A stretch of 64,000 nt of DNA from Vombatus ursinus (taxonomy: Eukaryota; Chordata; Mammalia; Diprotodontia; Vombatidae): positions 34,029,312 to 34,093,311 of the forward strand of contig NW_020954556.1 of assembly GCF_900497805.2 (NCBI RefSeq). The letters run 5' to 3'. Position numbers and translations under genes: made by a program. Shown in pieces: positions 33,722 through 43,400 of the stretch. The notes beneath the pieces are model-generated. The model was not told the origin of the DNA. It saw only the letters and a program-made list of their open reading frames with translations, and searched no databases. Numbering within the stretch: the stretch's first letter is position 1; each line of letters starts with the position of its first letter.

Positions 33722-33850
33722 TCTCAATCAACTGGCAAGTGTTTATTAAATATTCTATTTATTCTGTGGCAGACACTGATCTAAGGACTGGTAATACAAG
33801 CACAATGATGAAATAAGATGGGGGGTCGATCCCAATATACTGGGGAGAAA
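33722..33850 (-). repeat. L2 3' end, antisense
   Basis: TCAATCAACTGGCAAGTGTT, GTGGCAGACACTGATCTAAG and a following GGTAATACAAGCACAA fit a reversed L2 terminus. It faces the sense L2 tail 100 bases away. Confidence 0.6.
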
Positions 33851-34250
33851 AGTGCATACATTTTCCTAGGTTTTCTGAGTAATGCCTATGAGCTAAATGA
33901 GTCACAACATTTTGAAAGTATATATAGGTTCTTTGGGTCATGAGAATATGAAAAAGTAGGGTTAGACCATCATGAAACTGGGATCATTCACCTATCAATT
34001 TATAAGGAAACCTGAAGGGTTAATCTTTCTGGAAGTTCTAAATGGATTGTGAAGTGCTGATATTTTGAAATGTTTCCTGCTTGTCTTCTAAACAGAAAGG
34101 GCAGAGCTTTTAAGAGTAGGAATAGTGACTAGACTTGGGGGTTCATTGGTATAGTGAAGCCCAAGGAGGAAACTTTCTTTATCAAATGCAGCTTATCTCT
34201 GCAAATAAGATACCTTATTTGCAACTTACTTTCTGAGAAAGTTGCTTAGA
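33851..34250. other. unassigned sequence
   Basis: Nothing recognised. Confidence 0.4.
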
Positions 34251-34254
34251 GTCC

Positions 34255-34345
34255 TGAGAGGTAATGCAGGTCAAATAATAAATGTCAGAAGTATGATTTG
34301 GAACTAGGCCTTTCTAGCTCCAAGACCACCTCTCTATTTATCATG
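34255..34345 (-). repeat. MIR fragment, antisense
   Basis: AATAAATGTCAGAAGTATGA, TTTGGAACTAGGCCTTTCTA and CCAAGACCACCTCTCTATT follow the reversed MIR. Confidence 0.65.
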
Positions 34346-34394
34346 TAAAGCTATTTTAAAATCTTGTCTCTCCTCTACCTAATACTATATTTGT

Positions 34395-34613
34395 TGATGT
34401 GACCCCTTTTGGGGTTTTCTTGGCAAAGATACTAGAGTGGTTTACCATTTCCTTCTCCAACTCATTTTACAGATGAGAAAACTTAAGCAAACAGGATTAA
34501 GTGTTTTGCCTAGGTTCACATAGCTAGTAAGAATCTGGGGGCCAGATTTGAACTCAAGAAGATAAGGCTTTCTGACTTCAGGCCCAGAACTCTATCCACA
34601 GTGCCACTTAGCA
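34395..34613 (-). mobile_element. MAR1-type SINE, antisense
   Basis: Reversed order: TGTGACCCCTTTTGGGGTTT, GAGTGGTTTACCATTTCCTT, CATTTTACAGATGAGAAAAC and CAGAACTCTATCCACAGTGC. Confidence 0.88.
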
Positions 34614-34852
34614 TATAGAATTGTAGGGCTTGTGAAAGAAGAATTGGTGAGAAGGACAAAATCTAATATGAGACCCAGAATAAAGGCAACTTTAAGAATG
34701 ATACAAAACTGTATTTTCTGCCCCCACTGCTGGTAATTTATGCACAACTGTTGGCTATGAATATATTTCTTAATATAACTAATGTAGCCTCTACTAATCT
34801 TTCTCCTCCTTAAAAAAGATTTAGATGATGAGTACATTTTGAGGCAGTTCCA

Positions 34853-35106
34853 GGGCAGCTAGGTGGTTCAGGGAACAGAGTGCCAGACCTGGAGTCAGGA
34901 AGATTGCCCTTCACGAGTTCAAATCTGGCCACAGACACTTAATAGCTGTGTGACCCTGGGCAAGTCACTTAATCCTATTTGCCTCATTTTCTTCATTTGA
35001 ACGAGTTAGGAGAAGGAAATGGCAAACTGCTTCAATGTCTTTGCCGAGAAAACCCCAAATGGAGTTATGAAGAGTTGTACAGGACTGAAAAACAACTGAA
35101 CAATAA
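34853..35106 (+). mobile_element. MAR1-type SINE, sense
   Basis: GGGCAGCTAGGTGGTTCAGG, CTGTGTGACCCTGGGCAAGT, GAAGGAAATGGCAAACTGCT and the tail CAGGACTGAAAAACAACTGA. The head of the previous SINE faces this head 240 bases away. Confidence 0.9.
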
Positions 35107-35128
35107 AAGTCTGAGAGTCTGAGGACAT

Positions 35129-35870
35129 TGTAACAAGCACAGATGAATAATAATAGCTTTAGGTGATTTGAATAATACCACTGAGACAATTGAGTGAACC
35201 ACAGTGATTCCATCTTGTGATTGAATTCTGGAGCTAGCTCAGTTCCCTTTCTACTCAATTATGAGACTAGTTCAACTTGTGTCTTGTGAGACAACTTTAT
35301 TCAATTTTAGGAATTTGGAGAAAACTATTACATTGTTTGAATCTTGCCCTCTGTGATTGGGAAGCTGGACTACTTCAACCTGCTGATTAGAGACTCTTAA
35401 CCAAAAATCCAGGTTATGCTGATCAGAAACCTGGTCAAATCCAAAGATTGATGCAAGTCATTTTTCACCATTATATATCTCAAGCAACCCATATGTCTTA
35501 TTTGTAAACTGGCCCTGTACTGATCAATCACTTTTTGTTTCCTTGTCCTTTTGATTGTTCATAGACACTTGAGGGTTCTTTTCAGGGAACTGTACCTGTT
35601 TTTGTTCCCTCTTCCAACTTAAAAAGTCCCTAATATTTCCTCCAATTAGAAATCAGATAATATTGGGAGTAATTGTTTCTTTTTAATTAATTGGTCTTAT
35701 TTGATTCATTGTTTTTAATGTATAAAAGTCTGCCTCCCCCTGTATTTAGGGTACAACCTAAGCTGAGGAATGGGCCTTGTCCCAGTTTTGGGGGCAATTG
35801 GCATGCCTTGCTTAATAAATCAGTATCCTTGAAGGTTTGAACTTCTGTTTCCTCAGTCATTTCATCCTTT
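35129..35870 (+). mobile_element. probable solo LTR of an endogenous retrovirus-like element
   Basis: Starts TGTAAC and holds, at LTR-like spacing, a TATA-like TATAAAAG at 35721-35728 and a polyadenylation signal at 35814-35819, with a GATTCCATCTTGTGATTG part near its left end that recalls gammaretroviral-type LTRs. No internal retroviral genes flank it. A fossil; the exact right end and family are uncertain, age appears moderate to old. Confidence 0.5.
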
Positions 35871-35888
35871 ACCCTTCATGCCACCCGA

Positions 35889-36481
35889 GTGCTCAAGTCA
35901 ATCAGTTAAGCATTTAAGTGCTTACTAGGAGATGAGCACTATGCTAATCTCTGAGAATATAAAGAAAACCCACCCTTGAGAAACCCATATTAATAGGAGA
36001 GAAAACAGATAAATGAATATGTGAAACAAACCATATAAAGGATAAATAGGAAATAATTAGCAGGGAGGTTATTAAATTAGAAATAATTAAACTAACATTA
36101 AGAGGGATGAAGAAGGTTTCCAGTAGAAGGTGGACTTTTACTCGGGACTTGAAAGAAGCCAGGGAAGTAGGAGGAGGAGATGATGAAGAGCATTCCAGGC
36201 ATAAGGAATAGCCAGAGAAAATGCCCAGAGCATTGAGATGGAGTATGTCTTGTTGGTGAGGGGCTGAAGGGCCAGAGTTAAGAAGTAAGATGTTAAAAGA
36301 CTTGAAAGGTATGTGTGTGTGTATGGGGGTGGGGGGGTTGCAGGGCTGGGTCATGAAAGACTTTGAACAACAAAGGAGTTTGTATTTGATTCTGGAAGTG
36401 ATAGGGAGCCCCTGGATTTTAAGTAGGTAGGTGATATGATTGAGCCTGTCCTTTAAGAATATAATTTTGGTGGCTGAATGG
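35889..36481 (-). mobile_element. L2, antisense, 3' end to ORF2 C-terminus
   Basis: Reversed terminus (TCAATCAGTTAAGCATTTAA), GAGCACTATGCTAATCTCTG, GATAAATAGGAAATAATTAG, then ORF2: on the minus strand LASFKSRVKVHLLLETFF and IFSGYSLCLECSSS match the L2 ORF2 end. A TG/G-rich run lies at 36310-36340. It breaks off at 36481 next to L1 sequence. Confidence 0.85.
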
Positions 36482-37267
36482 AAGATGGCCTGCTTTTGCT
36501 TTGTCTGGGATCAGTATTACTACCCCTGCTTTTTTCATTTCAGCTGAAGCATAATATATTCTATTCCAGTCTTTAACCTTTATACTGTGTGTGTGTTTCT
36601 TGTAAATGACATATTGTAGGATTATGGTTGTTTATCCATTCTGCTATCCACTTCTGCTTTATGGGAGAGTTCATCCCATTCACATTCACAGTTATGATTA
36701 CTATCTGTGTCTTTCTCTCCATCCTATCCCTGTCCCCTCCATTTATGCATTTCTCTCTCCTTTCTCCCTTTCCCTCTTCACTAGACTTTTGCTTTTGACT
36801 ACCACCTTCTTCAATCTGCCCTCATTTCAATCAGTCCCCTCCCTTTTCTTTTTCCCTTTCCCCTGCTACTGCCTACATGGCAAGTTAGATTTCTATACCT
36901 GAGTATGTTATTCCCTCCTTGAGCCAAATCTGATAAGAGTAAAGTTCAAACAATGCTCATCTCTTTCCCTTCTTTCCCTCTACTGTAATATCTTTGTATC
37001 TCTTCATGTGATGTAATTTACCCTTTTCTGTTCCCTCCTTTACTCTTCTCCCACTACAATCTTTTTTTTTAACCACTTAATTAGGTTTTTTATCATCACA
37101 TCAAAATCAATTTGAACCTACCCCCTCTATCTATATATATTTATATTTCTAAATGTGGTAATAAAGATACAGTTCTCAAGAGTTTTAAGTATTATCTTCC
37201 CATGTAGGGGTATAAACAGTTTGACCTTATTGAATGACATTTTTTTTTCCTTTCCTGTTTAACCTTT

Positions 37268-37615
37268 TTATGCCTCTCTTGAGTCTTGTATTTGAAGATC
37301 AGATTTTCTACTGAGCTCTGGTCTTTTCATCAGGAAAGTCTGGAAGTATCCTATTTCATTGAATGTCCATCTCCTTCCCTGAAAGATTATGCTAAATTTT
37401 GCTGAGTAGTTGATCCTTGGTAATCCAAGCACCTTTGTCACATGGAATATCATATTCCAAGCCCTCTGATCTTTTAATGTAAAACCTGCAAGGTCCTGCA
37501 TAATCCTGACTGTGGTTCTATGATATTTGAATTCTTCCTTTCTGGCTGCTTGCAGTATTTTGTCCTTAATCTGATAGTTCTGGAATTTGGCTACAATATT
37601 TCTTGGTGTTTTCAA
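37268..37615 (-). pseudogene. L1 ORF1p C-terminal part
   Basis: 115 open codons: KTPRNIVAKFQNYQIKDKIL and AARKEEFKYHRTTVRIMQDL, then FSIIFQGRRWTFNEIGYFQT. This is the end of the RRM and the C-terminal domain of L1 ORF1p, an RNA-binding chaperone. The end QDSREA is near the natural ORF1p terminus. One of the best preserved L1 frames in the window. Confidence 0.88.
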
Positions 37616-37857
37616 CTTGGGATTTATTTCAGGAGGTGATAGGTAGTTTCTTTCGATGACTATTTTACCATCTGGTTCTAGGACCTTAGGGCAGTTTTCA
37701 TTGATGATTCCTTGGAAGATGCTGTCCAGGCTCTTTTTTTCATCATGGCTTTTAGGTAGACCAATAATTCTTAAGTTATCTCTCCTGGATCTATTTTCCA
37801 GGTCAGTTGTTTTTCCAATGAAGTATTTTATGTTTTCTTCAATTTTTTTTCTTTCTT

Positions 37858-38103
37858 TTAATTTTGTTTGACTGATTCTTGATGTCTCATAGAATCATTA
37901 GCTTCCACTTGCCTAATTATAATTTTTAATGAATTGTTTTCTTCAGTTGGCTTTTGTACCTCCTTTTCCATTTGGCCAATTCTCCTTTTTAAAGAGTTAT
38001 TTTGTTTTTCCATTTTGTCAATTGTATTTTTAAAGGAAATGTTCAATTTTTCTTCTACCTCCCTAATTTGACTTCTAAAATCCTTCTTGAGCTCTTCCAA
38101 CAA
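37858..38103 (-). pseudogene. L1 ORF1p coiled-coil part
   Basis: 81 codons with heptad-like spacing: LEELKKDFRSQIREVEEKLN and NSLKRRIGQMEKEVQK. This is the trimerising coiled coil of ORF1p. It is in a different frame from the C-terminal piece. Bases 37986-38109 recur without change at 41959-42082. Confidence 0.85.
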
Positions 38104-38842
38104 GGCTTTCTGGGCTTGATGTTAGTTCATACTCCCTTTTGAGGTTTCAGATGTGGGTATATTGACAATGTTGTCCTCTCCTGAATTTGTGTTTTGATCT
38201 TCCCTGTCACCAAACTACTTCTCTATGGTCATTGTTTTTCTTTGTTGCTTCTTGCTTATGTTGCTTGCCTTTTTTTCTGGATTTTAAAGTTGGTCTCTGC
38301 TTCTGGGGTACAGGGGCCACTGACCCAGGCTTCTTGTGTTGGGGGCTAGGGACCTGGTTACTGGTTTTGTGTGCTGGGGCTTCAGATGTTGTCAACTGGA
38401 TGCTATAGGTGTCTCATAGTTTTACCTGGTGCTGAGCTAGAGCTGATGGTGGTGGCTGTTCTGTTCCTGGTGTTGGTGCTTGCCTGCTCCACCACCACAG
38501 GGCTCAGGATCTCCTGCTGGTTTGCTGAAGTGGGGCTTGCTTCTGGTTTGCTAGGAGGCCTCCCATTCTGTACTGGTCCCCTTCAGCCACAGCAAGAGGG
38601 ACCTTTCCCATTAATCTGCCTAGCCTCCTGAGCTAAAAGACTGATGTATCTGGTCTTTCTGCTGGGTCCACTATTCCAGGATTTTTCCTGGGGCAATATT
38701 CTCTGTTTCTTTCCAAGGTCAATTAGGAAGGGTGAGAGTGACTTACTGCTTACTCTGCCATCTTGGTTCAAAGAAGTTGAAATCCATTGAGTTATTTAGC
38801 TGCTCCTCTGAGATCCCACAATATTTTAGCTGATTTAAAGTA

Positions 38843-39170
38843 CAGTTATCCCTTCCACATCACAGGGGTTAGAGGCATGGCACCCCCATGATCTGGGAAA
38901 TCTGCATAATTTTTTGGCCGTTCCTTCATGTTGGAGAAAAAGTCTGAATTATTGTGGTATTAAAAGATAAAATACATTGATATCATATAGTGCTTTACAT
39001 ATATTTTATGTGTTTCTGAGTTTCTAATCTTATTCTGTCTTGTCTATTGGCCTTCACGTGTCATTTGTGGTTTCGCAAAACTCCCCCAAAATTCCCATTT
39101 AATTTCTTATGCTGACCAACAATATATTGAAACTGCAATGGGGAAAGACACAATGTGGAAGAGATAACTG
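38843..39170. mobile_element. Tigger/pogo-like non-autonomous element with TA target site
   Basis: The left end CAGTTATCCCTTCCACAT and the reverse complement of the right end CAGTTATCTCTTCCACAT agree at 17 of 18 bases. TA flanks both ends (38841-38842, 39171-39172). The sub-terminal part (GGGGTTAGAGGCATGGCACC) recalls Tigger elements. 328 bp, no transposase frame. Confidence 0.85.
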
Positions 39171-39172
39171 TA

Positions 39173-39511
39173 TAGGGAAACAAAATTCACTATGCCAATA
39201 AATGGGAAGAGAATCTTTTGGTGGAACCATAGGCCATAGGACCTGTTATGGTTAGATGACAGAGTATGATGGCTGCTTGGAGAGGATTAACAGGAGACTA
39301 CCACAAAGCAATTGTTAGGCATGGAAATCAATTGTCCTCTCTGTTGAGTAAGGCAATGCAGTCATCAGTAGCAATGTTCTCCAAACTTTTTTGATCCTAT
39401 AACACTATCAACTTAAAAAATGAGCAATCAAAATATTTTATATAAATGTAAAATGTATTTATATTTACTTATCTATAAATATAAATGTGTTACTGTAATA
39501 ATAATGATGTC
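39173..39511. other. unassigned sequence
   Basis: AT-rich; nothing recognised. Confidence 0.4.
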
Positions 39512-39525
39512 CATTAAAAAACTTT

Positions 39526-39688
39526 TTTTTCTCCTTTTTATTTTTCTTTTTGGTGAGGCAATTGGGGTTAAGTGACTTGCCCAGAGTCACACAGATAGTG
39601 AGTGTTATGTGTCTGAGGTTGGATTTGAACTCAGGTCCTCCTGACTCCAGGGCCAGTGCTCTATCTACTGTGCCACCTTGCTGCCCCT
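39526..39688 (-). mobile_element. poly(A)-tailed tRNA SINE, antisense, 14 bp near-perfect TSD
   Basis: Poly(T) start, then GGCAATTGGGGTTAAGTGAC, GACTTGCCCAGAGTCACACA, CAGGTCCTCCTGACTCCAGG and head TGTGCCACCTTGCTGCCCC. CATTAAAAAACTTT at 39512-39525 matches 39689-39702 except at one base. Confidence 0.92.
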
Positions 39689-39771
39689 CATTATAAAACT
39701 TTTGCAAAAATAGAAATTTTAAAAAGACGAGATAAACATGTGGAAGGCTGTTTTTTCCCCCCAGGAAACCA

Positions 39772-40085
39772 CTGTGATTGAGATATGAGTGACTTGAAGC
39801 AGAGATATACAAAGAGTCAACTGTTTCAATAGAATAGACAGGATCTGAAATGGAGTGGTAACCATGGACTAGAGAGAAGACAAATTTAAGAGATGCTGTA
39901 GAGGTTGAAAGAATCAAATTTTGTGGCTGACTGTATATGTGGGAGGAGGAGAAAGTGATGATTCTAGGATAATGACAAGGTCACAAACCTGGGTGGCTGG
40001 AAGGATGGTGATGTTGCCACCAGAAATAAGGAAGTTGAGAAGAGTGGTTGGTTTGAGGAACACAGATGATTTAATCATAACCCAT
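39772..40085 (-). mobile_element. L2 ORF2 fragment, antisense
   Basis: GAGTGACTTGAAGCAGAGAT, AGAGATGCTGTAGAGGTTGA and ACAAACCTGGGTGGCTGGAA follow the reversed L2 ORF2 directly upstream of the part found at 35889-36481, so both may be one split copy. Confidence 0.7.
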
Positions 40086-40528
40086 CTATGCCTGTGAACC
40101 CTATATTCCTCACTCTTTCCTATTAAAAAATAAATTTTTTGTGGGATGGAAGGGAGGGGCCTGTGTTTACTCGCTGGTCATTTCCCTGGAGTGCAGAGCT
40201 TCCTGTTGTGGGGCACTTGCAAAGTGATTAGAGGACAGGGGAGGAGGATGTTGGCAATGAATGGTCCTATAATTTTATCTGGCTTTGACCTCATCACTTA
40301 ACTAGAATTTTTCTCCCTGAAGTTCCTTAATTGCTAAATCTGACAGTTTTAGTCATCATTCTTCTTTAACTATATGCTGCATTTGACATTGTTGACTGCT
40401 ATCTCCTCCTAGATACTCTTTCCTCACTCAGTTTTTATCATACTCCTTTCTCCTGATTCTTTTATATGTCTAACTGTTTCTACTCAATCTCTTTTATTAG
40501 CTTATCACCTATATCATGTCCTCTATGA

Positions 40529-40691
40529 ATGTTCTCCCCAACTTCTCTCCTGGATCCTCTTCTCTTCTCCCTCTATACTTTTTCTTTTGAAAATTTAATA
40601 TGTGACCACAGTTTTCAAAATAATCTCTATGCAGATGATTCATATATACTCATGTATATTATATGTATATATTCATATAAATATATATACA

Positions 40692-40749
<58 letters not shown>

Positions 40750-40997
40750 GGTGGGTATGTATTCTCCCATCTCAGTTTCTCCCCTGGGCTTCAGTTTTGG
40801 ATGACTGATTGCCTCTTGAAAACTGGAGTCATCTTATTTACTGCAATCATCTTAAACTAAACATGTCCAAAACTGAACTCATTATTTCCCCCCCTCCATT
40901 TCCCTTGTCTTTGTCAAAGGTAACACTATCTTTCCAGGTTCACAGCTTTATAATCTTGGCATCATCCTCTGTTCCTCATTCTCATCATCCCTTATGA
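40529..40997 (+). pseudogene. L2 ORF2 reverse transcriptase fragments
   Basis: DPLLFSLYTFSFENLIC and NLYADDSYIL in one frame carry the YADD catalytic box. After the microsatellite, HLKLNMSKTELIISPPPF continues the thumb region of the CR1/L2-clade enzyme. The piece between them in intact L2 is shortened. Confidence 0.85.
40646..40757. repeat. TA/TG microsatellite inside L2
   Basis: TA-rich units then a TG run of about 20 units. Confidence 0.95.
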
Positions 40998-41909
40998 TTG
41001 ATCAGTTGTCATGTCTAACATCATAACATCTTTAGCATCTGACTCTTTTCTATTGATGCAGCTACTACCTTAGTTCAGGCACCCATCACTTCTCACCTAG
41101 ATTAATGTAACAGTCTCTTAATTGTCTTGCTTCAGCTTTTTTCCCTACTCCAGTTTATCCTATACACAATTACCAAAGTGATTTTTCTTAAGCTCAGATC
41201 TGAACAGGAGACTCCCCCACTAAACCAACTCTAGGCTCTTTGCATTTCCTCAAAGATAAAATATAACATCCTCTGTTTAGTTGTAAAGCCCTACACAAGC
41301 TGACCTCAACCTATGTTCCTAGCCTTTTTGGACATTACTCCTCGTAGTTTACAGTCTAGCCAAAGTAGCCTTATTTCTGCTCCTCACACATGATACACCA
41401 GTTATCATCTCTAGGTTTTTGCAATAACCATCCCAAATGATTAGAGTACACTCCTTCTTCCCCTCTGCCTTACAGAGTCCCACTCTTCATTTAAGATATA
41501 GTTCAAACCCTATCTTTTCCATGAAGCCTTTTCTGATTTTTTCAACTCTCAAACAACCTTTTATTTAATTCTTTATTATGTATTTGTATTTTATCATTAT
41601 TTATTTATGTTGTTATAATGTATGTGTTTGTCTTTCCTCTCCCAAAAAATTCCTCACTAGAATTTAAACTTATTTTTCAAGGAGGAATTGTTTCATTCTT
41701 TATACTTGTATCCCCACTGCCTAGAATAGTGTCTGGCCCATAGTATACATTTAATAAATGTTTGTTCATTCATTCATTGATAGGTACTCAATAAATGCTT
41801 ATTGAATTGAATTGATTTCCATTCTATTCCTTTTAATGCTCTTTCAACCACTATCTGTATGGTAAGACATTGAGAACACAGCAATCCTCTTTATAAAAAT
41901 AATGTTGGA

Positions 41910-42120
41910 GCTTATGGAAGTGATTGTTGAAAAATAAAAATAATAGAATTCAATAGAATTTTTAAAGAGTTATTTTGTTTTTCCATTTTGTCAATTGTAT
42001 TTTTAAAGGAAATGTTCAATTTTTCTTCTACCTCCCTAATTTGACTTCTAAAATCCTTCTTGAGCTCTTCCAACAAGGCTTTAAATGATTAAATGATTAA
42101 AAAGCATTAAAAAAATAAAG
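41910..42120 (+). mobile_element. composite retro-insertion with 11 bp TSD
   Basis: Three parts between ATAATGTTGGA repeats at 41899-41909 and 42121-42131. First, 34 bases matching the sense 3' terminus of L1 (CTTATGGAAGTGATTGTTGA), then an A-rich run. Second, 41959-42082, an antisense ORF1 segment identical over 124 bases to 37986-38109. Third, an A-rich tail. TSD plus A-rich end points to L1-type insertion; how the parts were joined is inference. Confidence 0.75.
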
Positions 42121-42131
42121 ATAATGTTGGA

Positions 42132-43020
42132 ATCTACCTTTTCCAGGAGAGCAGATGATGAAAGTCTTTCCTCTTGTAGCAGAAACGTAGGTGTCTAAAG
42201 GGACATAATTCTGTATGAAGTCACTGAATTGATTGGTTTTGCTGAACTCAGTTGTTGTTGTTGCTTCACGAGACAGTTAAAACTGGGGCTGAGGATCATA
42301 CGCAAAAATAATTGTGACATAAAAAATGTAAGGACACAATAAAAACTATTTTAAAATAAAAACGTAAGGTATAAATTAAAAATATTGCTTATGTGGGAAG
42401 TAATTTGAGACCTCTTGCAATATTTCCAAAGTTTGAATGAACTCAAAACAACCTTCCTTTGGGGTATAGCATCTACATAATACAATTCTCTGATCCCTTC
42501 CAAAAATCATGGGAAAGGAAAAGGGTTGAATGTTGAAAGAGTAATAAAATAGCATCGTTTAAGTGAAGTAATAAACTAAGAATTGTTTAGCTATATACAT
42601 ATATGTGTATATTTGACATATATAGAATATATAGACGTGTGTATATTTGTCTATGTATTCTTTTTTTAAAGGAGAGATAAATTTAGCTTAAATGTTTACC
42701 AAGGATATGTAAAAGAAAGCAAGTTTTATAAAAGCTGAGAATTCAATTTCTAACATCTTAGGTATTAAGTTGCTAACTCTTTCGTTGCCAGGCCTCATTT
42801 CACTTCTCATCTTTGAAGTTTCCTCAGTACCTGTGGACTCTTCAATCTGTAATATCCCTTGCTAGGTATGGCGTCTTTCTCCTAATGATGAGTTCCTACA
42901 AAAGCCTCCATTTGGAGAAAGGAACAAGGATAGATATCCTGCTTTCTTCTCTTGGATTTGCTCCTAATTCTAACTTTGCCTACACCCATCATTTTCATCC
43001 CACTTTTATGCATTGCCTTC
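42132..43020. other. unassigned sequence
   Basis: No recognised element. The stretch just before the L2 tail that follows may be its worn upstream part. Confidence 0.4.
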
Positions 43021-43138
43021 CCCTTTTAGCAAGTAAGCTCCTTGAAGCTTGGAACTGTCCTTCTATTTGTTGCATTTCTGGGCTTAGCACAGTGCCTGGA
43101 ATATAATAAGTGCTCAATAAATGTTCATTGAAAATCTC
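43021..43138 (+). mobile_element. L2 3' end, sense
   Basis: AGTAAGCTCCTTGAAGCTTG, TTAGCACAGTGCCTGGAATA and GTGCTCAATAAATGTTCATT. Confidence 0.85.
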
Positions 43139-43244
43139 TCTTGGACTGAATTGTAAAATCTTCAACTATAAAATGTAGGTATTGGAGTAGATAATGAAAG
43201 GAGGAACTAATAAATCAAGGAATAAATTAATGAATGGATGAATT

Positions 43245-43400
43245 AAGCATTTTACTATGAAACCTATAAAGCATTTTACTATGCAACAGGCCCTATGCTA
43301 AATGAAAAGGTTACAAATACAAAAGAGAGACATTTGCTGGCTTTAGGGAGGAAGTCCTTATTATATTTTAATAGATTAGAGTGGTAAACAAATATATATT
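43245..43400 (-). repeat. L2 3' end, antisense
   Basis: AAGCATTTTACTATGAAACC occurs twice in slightly different form, then CAGGCCCTATGCTAAATGAA and a TTACAAATACAAAAGAGAGA part, in reversed L2 order. A short internal tandem repeat is visible at 43246-43285. Confidence 0.65.

Larger units (their letters stand above)
36485..38771 (-). mobile_element. L1, antisense, 5' UTR through start of ORF2; 3' half absent
   Basis: 5' end near 38760-38771 (CTGCCATCTTGGTTC), 5' UTR to about 38210, ORF1 about 38130-37270, inter-ORF 37265-36710, ORF2 start near 36705-36485. L1 normally inserts from its 3' end, so loss of the 3' half needs later deletion or another route. No poly(A) is present at 36485. Confidence 0.85.
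40280..41822 (+). mobile_element. L2, sense, reverse transcriptase region to 3' end
   Basis: About 1.5 kb in natural order: GACATTGTTGACTGCTATCT, TCTCTATGCAGATGATTCAT (encodes YADD), ATGTCCAAAACTGAACTCAT, TAAAATATAACATCCTCTGT and the terminus ending in ATTCATTCATTG and a second AATAAATG unit. A TG microsatellite sits at 40646-40757. The most complete L2 here; broken, with missing text around the microsatellite. Confidence 0.88.

Noticed and set aside
35944-36354. 136-codon antisense open frame
   Set aside because: The L2 ORF2 end (LASFKSRVKVHLLLETFF) continuing into L2 3' UTR.
39465-39917. 150-codon antisense open frame
   Set aside because: It spans an L2 fragment and a whole SINE; the join has no meaning as a protein.
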